Positions 1 to 8,707 of a DNA stretch of 64,000 nt are shown one piece after another (the stretch's first letter is position 1; each line of letters opens with the position of its first letter). Made by a program: the position numbers and the translations under genes. The DNA comes from CALMEC01 sp963706315 (GTDB lineage: Bacteria > Actinomycetota > Thermoleophilia > Miltoncostaeales > Miltoncostaeaceae), in the NCBI GenBank assembly GCA_963706315.1, contig CAVPMA010000014.1:1-64000 (forward strand), in the 5' to 3' direction. Under the pieces are notes generated by a model that was not told the DNA's origin, ran no database searches, and was given only the letters and a program-made list of their open reading frames with translations.

Positions 1-1304
1 TCCCCAGCGGCAGCCCGCGCCGCGACCAGGCCGCTTCGAACCGCGCCCTCCATGGTCGCGGGCCAGCCCGTGTCGGTCCAGGCGCCGGCAAGGACCACCC
101 CGTCGACGGAGGTGCGCGTGGCCGGGCGCTTGGCGGCCTGCCCCGGCGCGGCGGCGAACGTCGCGTCGGGTTCCTTCACGCAGGCCGCGCGTTCGACCCG
201 GGCGTCGCCGGCCCGCGGGAGCAGGTGTTCCAGCTCGGCGGTGATCTCGTCGATGAGGGTCGCCTTCGGGCGCCCCACCTCGTCCCGCGCACCCGAGATC
301 GACACGGCCAGATGCTGCCCGGGGCCGGGGAGGTCGGCCATCGCGGTTCGGTTGAACACCCATTGCGCGGGACTGTCGACGACGGCGGTGAAGAGCCCAT
401 CCATCACCGGGCGGTCGTACCAGACGTGCACGTTCACGATCGGCGACGAGCCGAGGTCGACCTCGTCGGGCAGGGCGTCGGGGCACACCTCGCGGACGCG
501 CTCTGGCGGGAGCGCCAGCACGGTCGCGTCCGCGTCAAGACGGGATCCGTCGCTCAGCTCCACGTATCCGTCGCCGACGGCCGTCACGCCCCGGCCGGTC
601 AGGACCTGCGCGCCACGTGCGGCGAGGAACCGGCGCGCCGGCGGGTCGACCAGCCTCGTGAGCCCGACACGGGACCAGCCGATCGCCGATCCGGTGCGCG
701 TGCGGAAGAACCCCTCCTGGAACACGAAGGTCGCGAGCGCCGCCGACACGCGGTCGCTGCGGTCGTTGCACGTCGGCAGGACGATGAGGTCCCAGAACCG
801 CTCGATCGCACCCGTCCCCTGGCCGTGCGCGATGAGCCACTCCGCGAACGTCACCTCGTCGAGCTCGGCGCGCTGGGACTCGCGGAGCACGCCCAGCGCC
901 AGGAGCGCCCGCACCGCCGCCGCCTTCTCGCCGGGTGAGAGCAACGGGTAGGTCGCGAACGACGGGCCGAGGTGAAGCGGCGCCGGCAGGCGCGATGCCC
1001 GCAGCGCCCCGGACCGGCCGGCGCGGTCGCGCACCGGGGCGTCCAGCGCCCGCTGCAGCGTGGTGTCGCCGTACGCGCCGATCAGCTTCAGCAACGCGAT
1101 GTAGGCGGTGCAGCAGCCAAGGAACACGTGCTGGCCGTTGTCGACCTCCACCCCGGCGTCGTCGTCGGTGAAGCTGTAGGCCTTGCCGCCGAGGAACGGA
1201 CGTCGCTCCACCAGGGTCACGTCGGCGCCGAGCAGCGACGCCTCGCACGCCGCGGCGATGCCCGCCAGGCCGCCGCCGCAGACGACTACGCGCCGCCGGC
1301 TCAC
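1..1304 (-). CDS. hpnE: Squalene-associated FAD-dependent desaturase HpnE (C-terminus cut by window edge)
   Basis: HpnE is a flavin amine-oxidase-like enzyme that performs the last, reductive step in making squalene from presqualene-derived hydroxysqualene, together with HpnC and HpnD. The frame read from GTG at 1304 stays open to position 1. It begins with the FAD-binding Rossmann signature VVVCGGGLAGIAAA (residues 6-19) and continues with the family features GGKAYSF and DNGQHVFLGCC. The last codons read TDTGWPATMEGAVRSG, the usual C-terminal FAD-contacting end, so only a few residues are missing. The start codon overlaps the hpnD stop as GTGA, so the two are translationally coupled. Confidence 0.93.
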   Translation of the reverse strand, partial: MSRRRVVVCGGGLAGIAAACEASLLGADVTLVERRPFLGGKAYSFTDDDAGVEVDNGQHVFLGCCTAYIALLKLIGAYGDTTLQRALDAPVRDRAGRSGALRASRLPAPLHLGPSFATYPLLSPGEKAAAVRALLALGVLRESQRAELDEVTFAEWLIAHGQGTGAIERFWDLIVLPTCNDRSDRVSAALATFVFQEGFFRTRTGSAIGWSRVGLTRLVDPPARRFLAARGAQVLTGRGVTAVGDGYVELSDGSRLDADATVLALPPERVREVCPDALPDEVDLGSSPIVNVHVWYDRPVMDGLFTAVVDSPAQWVFNRTAMADLPGPGQHLAVSISGARDEVGRPKATLIDEITAELEHLLPRAGDARVERAACVKEPDATFAAAPGQAAKRPATRTSVDGVVLAGAWTDTGWPATMEGAVRSGLVAARAAAG

Positions 1305-2161
1305 CTGACGGTCAGGGTGTCGAACGTCGTCTGGCCCATCAGCGCGAGCTTACGCGGAGTCGACAATGCGATCCGCTCGCCGAACACGTCGTAGTCGCGC
1401 GCGCGGATCTCCGCGAGGATCGCCCGGTAGAGCCCACCGAGCATCGAGACGCATGCGCGTGCACGGCGGTCGAGCATCGGCAGGAGCTGCTCGCCGCTCG
1501 CGAAGTACTCGTCCGCGCGGGCGGCCTGGGCACGCAGGAGCGACCGCATGGCGTCGCTCGAGCGTCCGCCGAGGACGTCGTCGTCGGTCACCCCGTGCTC
1601 CGCCATCTCGTCCTGGGGCAGATAGATGCGGTCGCGTCCGGCGTCCTCGGCGACATCGCGCATGATGTTGACGATCTGGAGCGCGACGCCGAGGTCGGCC
1701 GCACGCCGCGGCGCCTCGGGGTCGGTGAACCCGAAGATGTGGAGGCTCACGAGTCCGACCGCGCCGGCGACCCGGTCGCAGTACGGCTTGAGCTCGTCGA
1801 AGCTGCCGTACCGGCGGGTGGTGAGGTCCATCTCGACGCCGTCCAGCAGCGCGTCCAGGTGGGCGCGGGGGACCGCGAAGCGATCGACGGTGTCGGCCAG
1901 CGCCACGAGCACGCCGTCGTCCGGGGGAGGCGTCGCCGCGTAGACGGCGTCCAGCTCCCGCCGCAGCTCGGCGATCGCCGCGAGCTTGGCGTCGAGGGGC
2001 CCGTCGTCGTCGACGGCGTCGTCGGCGCGGCGGCTGAACGCGTACGCGGCGTAGATCGCCGCGCGCCGCGGGTTGGGGAGCAGCACGAACCCGTAGTAGA
2101 AGTTGCGAGCCGCCGCGCGTGTGATGGTGCGGCAGCGCTCGTAGGCGGTCTCGACCGTCAC
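1301..2161 (-). CDS. hpnD: Presqualene diphosphate synthase HpnD
   Basis: This is a trans-isoprenyl diphosphate synthase of the squalene/phytoene synthase family that joins two farnesyl diphosphates into presqualene diphosphate. The 286-residue product has the first Asp-rich motif at about residues 48-52 (RRADDAVDDD) and the second in NIMRDVAEDAGRDRIYLPQ. GTG at 2161 was chosen as start because it overlaps the hpnC stop as GTGA and gives the usual N-terminus (YERCRTITRAAARNFYYGF); longer in-frame extensions have no family similarity. It lies between hpnC and hpnE in the usual HpnC-D-E trio. Confidence 0.95.
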   Translation of the reverse strand: MTVETAYERCRTITRAAARNFYYGFVLLPNPRRAAIYAAYAFSRRADDAVDDDGPLDAKLAAIAELRRELDAVYAATPPPDDGVLVALADTVDRFAVPRAHLDALLDGVEMDLTTRRYGSFDELKPYCDRVAGAVGLVSLHIFGFTDPEAPRRAADLGVALQIVNIMRDVAEDAGRDRIYLPQDEMAEHGVTDDDVLGGRSSDAMRSLLRAQAARADEYFASGEQLLPMLDRRARACVSMLGGLYRAILAEIRARDYDVFGERIALSTPRKLALMGQTTFDTLTVR

Positions 2162-3033
2162 CGCCGTCCCCTGCCGAGCATCCCCACGAGCACGTCGAGG
2201 GCGATCCGGGCGCGGCCGAGCCGCCCCGGCGCCGGGCGCCGGGCGAGCGTGTCGTACTCCTGCCTCGCGATGGCGTCGCACAGCGCGAGCCCGCCGGCGC
2301 TGAACATGCGGATGTCGAGGCGCGCCCGCCACGGCACGAGCCGCCACAGGGGCTCGCCGGCGAGCAGCTCGGCGCGCGCCCGGGCGACTTCGAACGCCAC
2401 CATGTCCCGCACGCGGTCGTTCGCCTGGGGCTGGCGCAGGTCGTCCTCGGTGACGTCGAACCGGTCCATGTCCTCCCGGGGGAGGTAGATGCGGTCGCGG
2501 TCGGCGAGGTCCCGGCGGATGTCCTGCCAGAAGTTGACGAGCTGCAGCCCGATGCAGGTGTGGTCGCTCAGGCCGATGCGGCTCGCGCTGCGCTGCCCGA
2601 GCACCTCGAGGACCATCCGTCCAACCGGCGTCGCCGAGTGGTGGCAGTACCGGATGAGCTCGCCGAAGGTGTCCCAGCGCGATTGGCGCTGGTCCATGCG
2701 GTTGGCCTCGACGAGTCGCACGAACTGCTCGGGATCCATCCGGTGGCGGTGGATCGTGACGGCGAGAGCAGCAAGGCGCGGGTCGTGCGGCTCGCCGTCC
2801 CAGCAGCGGTGAAGGTCGGTCTCGAACGCGTCGAGGCTCGCGAGGCGGGCAGCCGGACTGGCTCCCCCGATCCGCTCGTCGCCGAGGTCGTCGACCCCGC
2901 GGCAGAAGGCGTAGATGGCCTGCATGTCGGCCCGCAGGTCGCGCGGCAGGAGCAGGAACGCCACGGGGAAGTTCTCGTCGTGGCGGCGGGTGATCGCGCG
3001 CGCGAGCCGGCTCGGGGCGGTTGCCGTGCTCAC
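2158..3033 (-). CDS. hpnC: Hydroxysqualene synthase HpnC
   Basis: HpnC is a second squalene-synthase-family protein that converts presqualene diphosphate to hydroxysqualene, which HpnE then reduces. The 291-residue product shows the motif DDLGDE at residues 48-53 and the second Asp-rich helix NFWQDIRRDLADRDRIYLP. GTG at 3033 overlaps the squalene-hopene cyclase stop by four bases (GTGA), and the hpnD start overlaps its own stop in the same way. HpnC and HpnD are paralogues; the order cyclase-C-D-E is the standard one, which is the main reason for giving the C name to this copy. Confidence 0.93.
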   Translation of the reverse strand: MSTATAPSRLARAITRRHDENFPVAFLLLPRDLRADMQAIYAFCRGVDDLGDERIGGASPAARLASLDAFETDLHRCWDGEPHDPRLAALAVTIHRHRMDPEQFVRLVEANRMDQRQSRWDTFGELIRYCHHSATPVGRMVLEVLGQRSASRIGLSDHTCIGLQLVNFWQDIRRDLADRDRIYLPREDMDRFDVTEDDLRQPQANDRVRDMVAFEVARARAELLAGEPLWRLVPWRARLDIRMFSAGGLALCDAIARQEYDTLARRPAPGRLGRARIALDVLVGMLGRGRR

Positions 3034-4904
3034 GCGAGGTACCGACCGAGCGCGGTGAGCGGGAAGTAGAGCCGGTAGTAGTGGTACTTGATCATGAAGT
3101 CCCCGGGGAAGCCGGTGCCGGTGAACGCGTCTTCGGTCCACTCGCCGTTCGGCGACTGATGCTCCGTCAACCACCGTACCCCTCCCGCGACCGCCGGGTG
3201 GTCGCGCTCGACCGCGAGGAGCGCAAGCAGCGCCCACGCGGTCTGGGAGGCGGTGGACTCGCCCCGCCCGATCCAGGCCGGGTCCCAGTAGCTGTCGATC
3301 CGCTCGCCCCAGCCCCCGTCGGGGTTCTGGCGGGAGGCGAGCCAGTCGACCGCTCGTCGCACGTGGGGCGCGGTCATGTCCTCGCCGACGGCTCGCAAGG
3401 CGGGCAGCACGGCGCCGGTCCCGTAGATGTGGTTGACGCCCCAGCGCCCCCACCACGAGCCGTCGGGACGCTGCTCGCGCAGGAGGTACGCCACGGCGCG
3501 GCGGATGGCGGGATGGGAGCCGGGCACGCCGGCCGCGGCGAGCGCCTCGATGATGTGGGCCGTCACGTCCTCGGTGGGCCAGTCGATCGTCTCGCCGAAG
3601 TCGCACACCGGGAACTGGGTCATGATCTTCCGGTCGTTGTCGACGTCGAACGATCCCCAGCCGCCGTTCGAGCTCTGCATCGCGAGCAGCCACTCGACGC
3701 CGCGTCTCACCGCGCCGTCGTCGGCCGGCACGCCCGACTTGAGCAGCGCCAGGATGACCTCGGCGGTGTCGTCGGTGTCGGGGTACCACTCGTTCCACAT
3801 CTCGAACGACCAGCCACCCGGGGTGCCGCGGCGGGGGATCGCGTACCAGTCGCCGTACCGGGTGATCTCCCTCGAGCGCATCCAGTCGACGGCCCGAGCG
3901 AGCGGGGGATCGTCGGCGGCGGCGCCCGCGTCGGCCAGCGCGACGGTCGCGAGACAGGTGTCCCACACCGGCGAGACGCACCCCTGCATGCGCAGGCGCC
4001 GGCCGTCGTCGATGACGAACCCGTCGAGCCCGTCGAACCCCCGCTGCATCGCGGGGTGGTCGACGGGGTAGCCGAGCGTGTGGAGCGCGATCAGCGAGTA
4101 GACCCAGGGGGGCTGGATGCCTCCCCACGACCCGTCGGCCTCCTGCCGCTCCAGGATCCACTCGGCGATGCGCCGGTACGCGGCGTCGGTCGCGCGGCGG
4201 GGGCCGCGACGTCCCCACAGGCGGGCCACCGGGAACCCTGCGTGAAACACCCGGGTCCACGGGCCTGGCGTGCGCGGCGGCGGGCCCGGCACGGAGCCCG
4301 GTGCCTCGGCGTACAGCTCGTCGATCCCCACCGGCTGGGGGAAGGTGGGATTGCGCGACAGGACCACCATGAGCGCGACGAACGTCTGGCGCGCCCAGCA
4401 GGCGAAGCGGTAGACCGACAGCGGCGCGCGCGGCGGCAGAAAGATCAGCTCCGGCGGCAGGTACGGCAGCGCCTTCCACGGGTACTGGCCCATGACGGCG
4501 AGCCACAGCCGCGTGAAGAACCGGGCTCGGTTCACGCCGCCCATCCCGCGCACCAGGTCACGCGTGCGCTGCATTCGCGGGTCGTCGGAGGGGATGCCGG
4601 CGAGGCGCAGCGCGTAGTAGGCCTCCACCGCCACCGACAGGTCGGGGGGGCCGCCGAACCACACCGGCCAGCTGCCGTCGTCGCGCTGAGTCTCCAGCAG
4701 CTCGTTCGCGACCTTGCGCTTCGTCTCGTCGTCGGCACGGTCGAACAGGCAGAGCAGGAAGAGGTGCTCGGCGGTCATCGTCGCATTGGATTCCAGCTCG
4801 CCCCACCAGTGGCCGTCGGCATGCTGGAGCCCGAGCAGATGCGCCCGCCCCCGTGCGACGGCGACCGTCGCGGCCTGGCGCAGATCGGCGGCGGTGGTCG
4901 TCAC
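3030..4904 (-). CDS. shc: Squalene-hopene cyclase
   Basis: This membrane-associated terpene cyclase folds squalene into hopene or hopanol. The 624-residue product has the usual family length. The catalytic DxDD motif is DTDD at residues 376-379 (in WYPDTDDTAE), and repeated QW motifs are clear, such as QEADGSWGG, QSSNGGWGSF, QRPDGSWWGRW and QNPDGGWGERI. GTG at 4904 overlaps the stop of the upstream hpnA-like gene as GTGA. An in-frame extension upstream is Arg-rich and unlike the family. The gene sits inside a tightly packed hopanoid operon. Confidence 0.97.
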   Translation of the reverse strand: MTTTAADLRQAATVAVARGRAHLLGLQHADGHWWGELESNATMTAEHLFLLCLFDRADDETKRKVANELLETQRDDGSWPVWFGGPPDLSVAVEAYYALRLAGIPSDDPRMQRTRDLVRGMGGVNRARFFTRLWLAVMGQYPWKALPYLPPELIFLPPRAPLSVYRFACWARQTFVALMVVLSRNPTFPQPVGIDELYAEAPGSVPGPPPRTPGPWTRVFHAGFPVARLWGRRGPRRATDAAYRRIAEWILERQEADGSWGGIQPPWVYSLIALHTLGYPVDHPAMQRGFDGLDGFVIDDGRRLRMQGCVSPVWDTCLATVALADAGAAADDPPLARAVDWMRSREITRYGDWYAIPRRGTPGGWSFEMWNEWYPDTDDTAEVILALLKSGVPADDGAVRRGVEWLLAMQSSNGGWGSFDVDNDRKIMTQFPVCDFGETIDWPTEDVTAHIIEALAAAGVPGSHPAIRRAVAYLLREQRPDGSWWGRWGVNHIYGTGAVLPALRAVGEDMTAPHVRRAVDWLASRQNPDGGWGERIDSYWDPAWIGRGESTASQTAWALLALLAVERDHPAVAGGVRWLTEHQSPNGEWTEDAFTGTGFPGDFMIKYHYYRLYFPLTALGRYLA

Positions 4905-5917
4905 GCGCCGACCCCGGCGAGCTGCGCGGGCCGGCCGGCGCTCACGGCGTTCCACCAGTCCACGGCGTCACGTAGCGCGCCTTCCACGGGCGACTGCGGG
5001 AGGCCGAGCTCCTCGATCGCGCGCCGCGACGAGTAGAACATCCGCTTGCGCGCCATGAGCGCCCCGTCGAGCGGCGCGAACGGCTCGCGCCGGAGCAGCC
5101 GCCCTTCCACCAGCTCCGAAACCGCGGCGGCGCCGATCGCCACCGAGTGGGGCACGCGCCGGGTCGGCGCGGGGCGGCCGGCGACGGCGGCCAGCGCCTC
5201 CAGGATCTCCCTGAGCGTCATGTCCCGGTTGCCGAGGATGTACCGGCGGCCCGGCAGGCCGTGCTCGAGCGCGAGGCGGTGGCCGGCGGCAACGTCCCTG
5301 ACGTCCACGAGGTTCAGGCCCGTGTCGACGTACGCCCGCAGGCGCCCGTTCAGGAAGTCGCGGACGATGCGGCCCGTCGGCGTCGGCTTCCAGTCGCCCG
5401 GTCCCACCGGCGCGCTCGGGTTCACGGTCACCGCCCACAGGCCGTCGCGGGCGGCCTCGGCGACCATCCGTTCCGACGCCACCTTGGAGCGCTTGTACGC
5501 GCCGATGACGATGGCCGGGTCGAGCGGGGTGTCCTCGTCGCCGGCAGACCCGTCGGCCGGGATGCCGATCGTCGCGACCGACGAGGTGTGCACGAGCTTG
5601 GCGCCGGCCGCGCGCGCCGCCGCGATCGCGTTCGCGGTGCCCGTGATGTTGGTGCGTTCGATCAGGGCGGCGCGGTGACGGGCCAGCGAGTAGTGCGCGG
5701 CCACGTGGAAGATCGCGTCGCATCCCTCCGCGGCACGGCGCATCGCCTCGCGGTCCAGCACGTCGCCGGCGACCGGCGCGGACGTGTCGGGCCAGCGCCG
5801 GTCGTCCCGGCTCTCGGGTCGCACGAGGGCTCGCACCGTCCACCCGTGCTCGGCGAGCTCCCGCGCGACGTGATGACCGATGAACCCGGTCGCGCCGGTC
5901 ACGAGGGCGGTGCTCAC
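4901..5917 (-). CDS. hpnA: Hopanoid-associated NAD-dependent epimerase/dehydratase HpnA
   Basis: This is a short-chain dehydrogenase/reductase of the extended (epimerase) type. The 338-residue product begins with the NAD(P)-binding Rossmann motif TGATGFIG (residues 8-15) and has the catalytic YxxxK as YKRSK, preceded by a Ser/Thr-rich strand (HTSSVATIG). Proteins of this family are encoded in most hopanoid clusters; their exact step is not settled and they are assumed to modify the hopanoid side chain. The GTG start overlaps the stop of the HpnG-like gene (GTGA). Confidence 0.88.
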   Translation of the reverse strand: MSTALVTGATGFIGHHVARELAEHGWTVRALVRPESRDDRRWPDTSAPVAGDVLDREAMRRAAEGCDAIFHVAAHYSLARHRAALIERTNITGTANAIAAARAAGAKLVHTSSVATIGIPADGSAGDEDTPLDPAIVIGAYKRSKVASERMVAEAARDGLWAVTVNPSAPVGPGDWKPTPTGRIVRDFLNGRLRAYVDTGLNLVDVRDVAAGHRLALEHGLPGRRYILGNRDMTLREILEALAAVAGRPAPTRRVPHSVAIGAAAVSELVEGRLLRREPFAPLDGALMARKRMFYSSRRAIEELGLPQSPVEGALRDAVDWWNAVSAGRPAQLAGVGA

Positions 5918-6543
5918 GTGCCGATCCTCGTGAGGAGCGTCCCGAGGTGATCGGCGAGTGCGTGCCCGGCGCGAGTGGCGCCCCGGGCGAGACGGGCGAG
6001 CCGGGGGAGCTCACGCGGGTGGCGCGCGACGAACAGGGCGAGCCGGCGCCGGTCCGGGCGCCCGACGTGGTCGAGCATCCCCACGATGTCCGGGATCCGG
6101 TCGCGGTAACGGTCGGTCACCGCCCGCATGGCCAGGAAGGGGATCTCGGCGTCGTGCGACGCGCGGGCGAGCGCGGCGCTCTCGAGGTCGACCCCCAGGC
6201 CGTGCAGCGCCGCGCGGTCGGCGGGGGTCCGCGCGATCGCCGCCGCGCTGACGAGCGTGCCGCGCCTGCCCTCGGCCGCGGCGAGCAGGAGCGGGTCCGC
6301 CTCGAACGCCCGCCCGGTGTTCTCATGGACGACCCGCTCGGCGACGACGACGTCCCCGACCCGCAGGGACGGGGTGAGCGCGCCGCAGAACCCGGTCGCG
6401 ATGAGCGCGCGCAGCGGCCGCACCGTCAGCCGCTCCGCCAGGGCGCTGGCCGCGTCGGCGCCCATCCCGCTCACGTGGATCTCCACTCCGGGGCGCTCCA
6501 GCCCGGCGAGGGCCCGGCGTTCGGCCTCGAGCGCGCAGACCAC
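5914..6543 (-). CDS. hpnG: Hopanoid-associated phosphorylase/nucleosidase HpnG-like
   Basis: This 209-residue protein belongs to the nucleoside phosphorylase/MTA-SAH nucleosidase superfamily. Visible family features are the N-terminal VVCALEAERRAL, the glycine-rich GFCGALTPSLRVGDVVV and the C-terminal VDLESAALARASHDAEIPFLAMRAVTD strand-helix. In hopanoid clusters HpnG removes adenine from adenosylhopane to give ribosylhopane, which fits its place directly after hpnH. GTG 6543 is the first standard start after an in-frame stop at 6570. A GGAGGA ribosome-binding site lies nearer to an ATC codon three codons upstream, so the true start is uncertain by a few residues. Confidence 0.87.
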   Translation of the reverse strand: MVCALEAERRALAGLERPGVEIHVSGMGADAASALAERLTVRPLRALIATGFCGALTPSLRVGDVVVAERVVHENTGRAFEADPLLLAAAEGRRGTLVSAAAIARTPADRAALHGLGVDLESAALARASHDAEIPFLAMRAVTDRYRDRIPDIVGMLDHVGRPDRRRLALFVARHPRELPRLARLARGATRAGHALADHLGTLLTRIGT

Positions 6544-6567
6544 CGCGATCGGCCCGTCCTCCGTCTC

Positions 6568-7575
6568 CTACCCCCGTGCGAGCGTCAGGAGATCCTTCGG
6601 GCTCTTGAACGCTTCGAGGATGGTCGTGGCCTCGTATCCGCAGTGCATGAGGCAGTTCGCGCAACGCGGGTCGCGGTCGGTGCCGTAGGCCTCCCAGTCG
6701 GTCCCTTCGTACAGCTCCTTGAGGCTCCCGACGTGGGCGTCGGCGAGCAGGTAGCAGGGGCTCCGCCATCCTTTGACCGTGTAGGTCGGCATCGACCACG
6801 CCGAGCACCGGTAGCTGCGCTTGCCCTGCAGGAACTCGTGGAAGAGGGGGTTGTTGTAGAAGGGCACGTCGAGGCCCTCGCAGCGCTCGTGGACCTCGGC
6901 GTAGAGCGCCTGCGCCTCCTGGCGGGCGAGGAACTGCTCGCGATCGTGCGTGACCGACTCGTAGTCGTAGCCGGGGGAGGTGATGCACCCCTCCACGCCC
7001 ATCTCCTTGAGGAATGCGAACAGCTCCACGTACTCCTCGGCGGGGGTCCCGCGGAAGATCGTGGTGTTGGTGCACACCCGGTAGCCCAGCTCGATGGCCT
7101 CGCGCATCCGGGCGGTCGCCTTGTCGAAGACGCCCTCTCGGTCGACCGCGTGGTCGTGCACCTCGCGCATGCCGTCGATGTGGACCACGAAGGCGAAGCG
7201 GTTCGACGGCGGGATGCGCCCGAAGGCGCGGTCCATCAGCAGGCCGTTGGTGCACAGGTAGACGAAGCGCCCCTGGGCGGTGATGCCGTTGACGATCTCG
7301 TCGATCTGCTTGTGGATGAGCGGCTCGCCGCCGGGGATGTTCACGATCGGCGCGCCGGCCTCCTCGGCGACGCGGAGACACTCCTCGACGCTGAGTCGCA
7401 GGTGGAAGACGTCGTCGTACTCGCGGATCCGCCCGCAGCCGTGGCAGGCGAGGTTGCAGAGCTCGAGCGGCTCCAGCATGAGCGTGAAGGGGAACATCTC
7501 GCTGCGCCGGATGAGACGCTTCTTGATGAGATACGTCGCCATCCCGAGCTCAAGTGCGACCGGGCGTTTCGGCAC
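6568..7575 (-). CDS. hpnH: Adenosyl-hopene transferase HpnH (radical SAM)
   Basis: HpnH is a radical SAM enzyme that adds the 5'-deoxyadenosyl group to hopene and so starts side-chain elongation. The 335-residue product has the [4Fe-4S] motif CxxxCxxC at C40, C44 and C47 (CNLACHGC), the GGEPL strand and a Cys-rich C-terminal segment (CANCLMHCGYE). GTG 7575 gives the usual N-terminus and has an AGGA-type ribosome-binding site inside the end of fni. It lies one base after the isomerase gene. Confidence 0.95.
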   Translation of the reverse strand: MPKRPVALELGMATYLIKKRLIRRSEMFPFTLMLEPLELCNLACHGCGRIREYDDVFHLRLSVEECLRVAEEAGAPIVNIPGGEPLIHKQIDEIVNGITAQGRFVYLCTNGLLMDRAFGRIPPSNRFAFVVHIDGMREVHDHAVDREGVFDKATARMREAIELGYRVCTNTTIFRGTPAEEYVELFAFLKEMGVEGCITSPGYDYESVTHDREQFLARQEAQALYAEVHERCEGLDVPFYNNPLFHEFLQGKRSYRCSAWSMPTYTVKGWRSPCYLLADAHVGSLKELYEGTDWEAYGTDRDPRCANCLMHCGYEATTILEAFKSPKDLLTLARG

Positions 7576-7576
7576 G

Positions 7577-8644
7577 TCAGTTCCTCGTTTTCGGGGATTC
7601 GCCGGCGACGCCGTCGTCCCGGACCAGGTGGGGTGTGACGGCGAGGTCCGCGACGCTGGCCGCACCGACGCAGAACATTGCGATGCGGAGCCCCTCGATC
7701 ATACCCCGGATGCGCTCGTCAACGGCCCTTCGGGAGACGACCGCAGCCTTCAGCAGGGGCGCGGCGAAGCCCGCCGCGTCGGCTCCCAGCGCGATGCACT
7801 TCGCCGCGTCGAGCCCCGTGCGCAGTCCACCCGACGCGATGAGCAATCCGTCGGGGAAGCCGCGGCGAGATGCGACGACCGATTCGGCGGTGGGGATGCC
7901 CCATTCGCGGAACTCCTCCGCCACGCGGACCATGACCGGGTCGTCGATGCGACGGCGCTCGACCTCGCTCCAGCTGGTGCCTCCCGCGCCGGCGCAGTCG
8001 ATGCCGCCCACACCGACCTCGGCGAGGCGACGCGCGATGTTCTCCGCGATGCCCCATCCGACCTCCTTGACGATCACCGGCACATCCACCGCCGCGGCGG
8101 CCTCGCCGATGCGGTCGATCAACCCGTGGAAGCGGGTTGTGCCCTCCGGCTGCAGCGCCTCCTGGAGGGGGTTCACGTGGATCACGAGCGCGTCCGCCTC
8201 GATCATGCGTACGACCTGCGAGCAGCGTTCGATGCCGTCACCGGCCGCGAGCTGAGCGGCGCCGAGGTTGGCGAGGAGTGGAACGTCGGGAGCGAGCTCG
8301 CGCACCTGGAAGGTCTCGGCGAGAGCCGGTTCGTCGAGCGCGGCGCGCTGCGAGCCGACGCCGATCGCGACGCCTGCGTGCTGCGCCGCCGCGGCGAGGA
8401 TGCGGTTGATGAGGCCGCCCTTCGCGACGCCGCCGGTCATGCACGAGATCAGCATCGGGGCTGCGAGCCGGCGTCCGAGGAGGGTCGTGGAGGTGTCCAC
8501 GGCGTCGAGGTCGAGCTCGGGCAGCGCCTGGTGGACGAACCGGTAGCGGTCGAGGCCCGTGGTGAGGCCCCCGAAGCCGACGTCCTCTTCGATCGCGATC
8601 CTGATGTGGTCGGCCTTGCGGCCGGAGTGATCCTGCGCGCTCAC
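7577..8644 (-). CDS. fni: Type 2 isopentenyl-diphosphate delta-isomerase
   Basis: This FMN- and NADPH-dependent enzyme interconverts IPP and DMAPP and so balances the C5 units used for farnesyl diphosphate and squalene. The 355-residue product shows the family features RKADHIRIA near the N-terminus, MTGGVAKGGLINR, VNPLQEALQPEG, VKEVGWGI and the FMN-phosphate region ASGGLRTGLDAAKCIALGAD. It is the first gene of the hopanoid operon; the 63 bases upstream to htrA leave room for the operon promoter. MEP-pathway genes ispD and ispF lie elsewhere in the window, and an isomerase of this type complements that pathway. Confidence 0.95.
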   Translation of the reverse strand: MSAQDHSGRKADHIRIAIEEDVGFGGLTTGLDRYRFVHQALPELDLDAVDTSTTLLGRRLAAPMLISCMTGGVAKGGLINRILAAAAQHAGVAIGVGSQRAALDEPALAETFQVRELAPDVPLLANLGAAQLAAGDGIERCSQVVRMIEADALVIHVNPLQEALQPEGTTRFHGLIDRIGEAAAAVDVPVIVKEVGWGIAENIARRLAEVGVGGIDCAGAGGTSWSEVERRRIDDPVMVRVAEEFREWGIPTAESVVASRRGFPDGLLIASGGLRTGLDAAKCIALGADAAGFAAPLLKAAVVSRRAVDERIRGMIEGLRIAMFCVGAASVADLAVTPHLVRDDGVAGESPKTRN

Positions 8645-8707
8645 TTCGCCTCCCTCTCCGCGGACGTTATCCGAGGGTGGAGGCGCGGGACCGGCAGGCC
8701 CGGCCGA

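Noticed and set aside
52..951. Long plus-strand open frames over the hpnE region, and similar Arg/Pro/Ala-rich frames opposite most genes
   Set aside because: They are shadows of real genes in very GC-rich DNA: no family motifs, extreme Arg/Ala/Pro content, and a clear conserved protein on the other strand.
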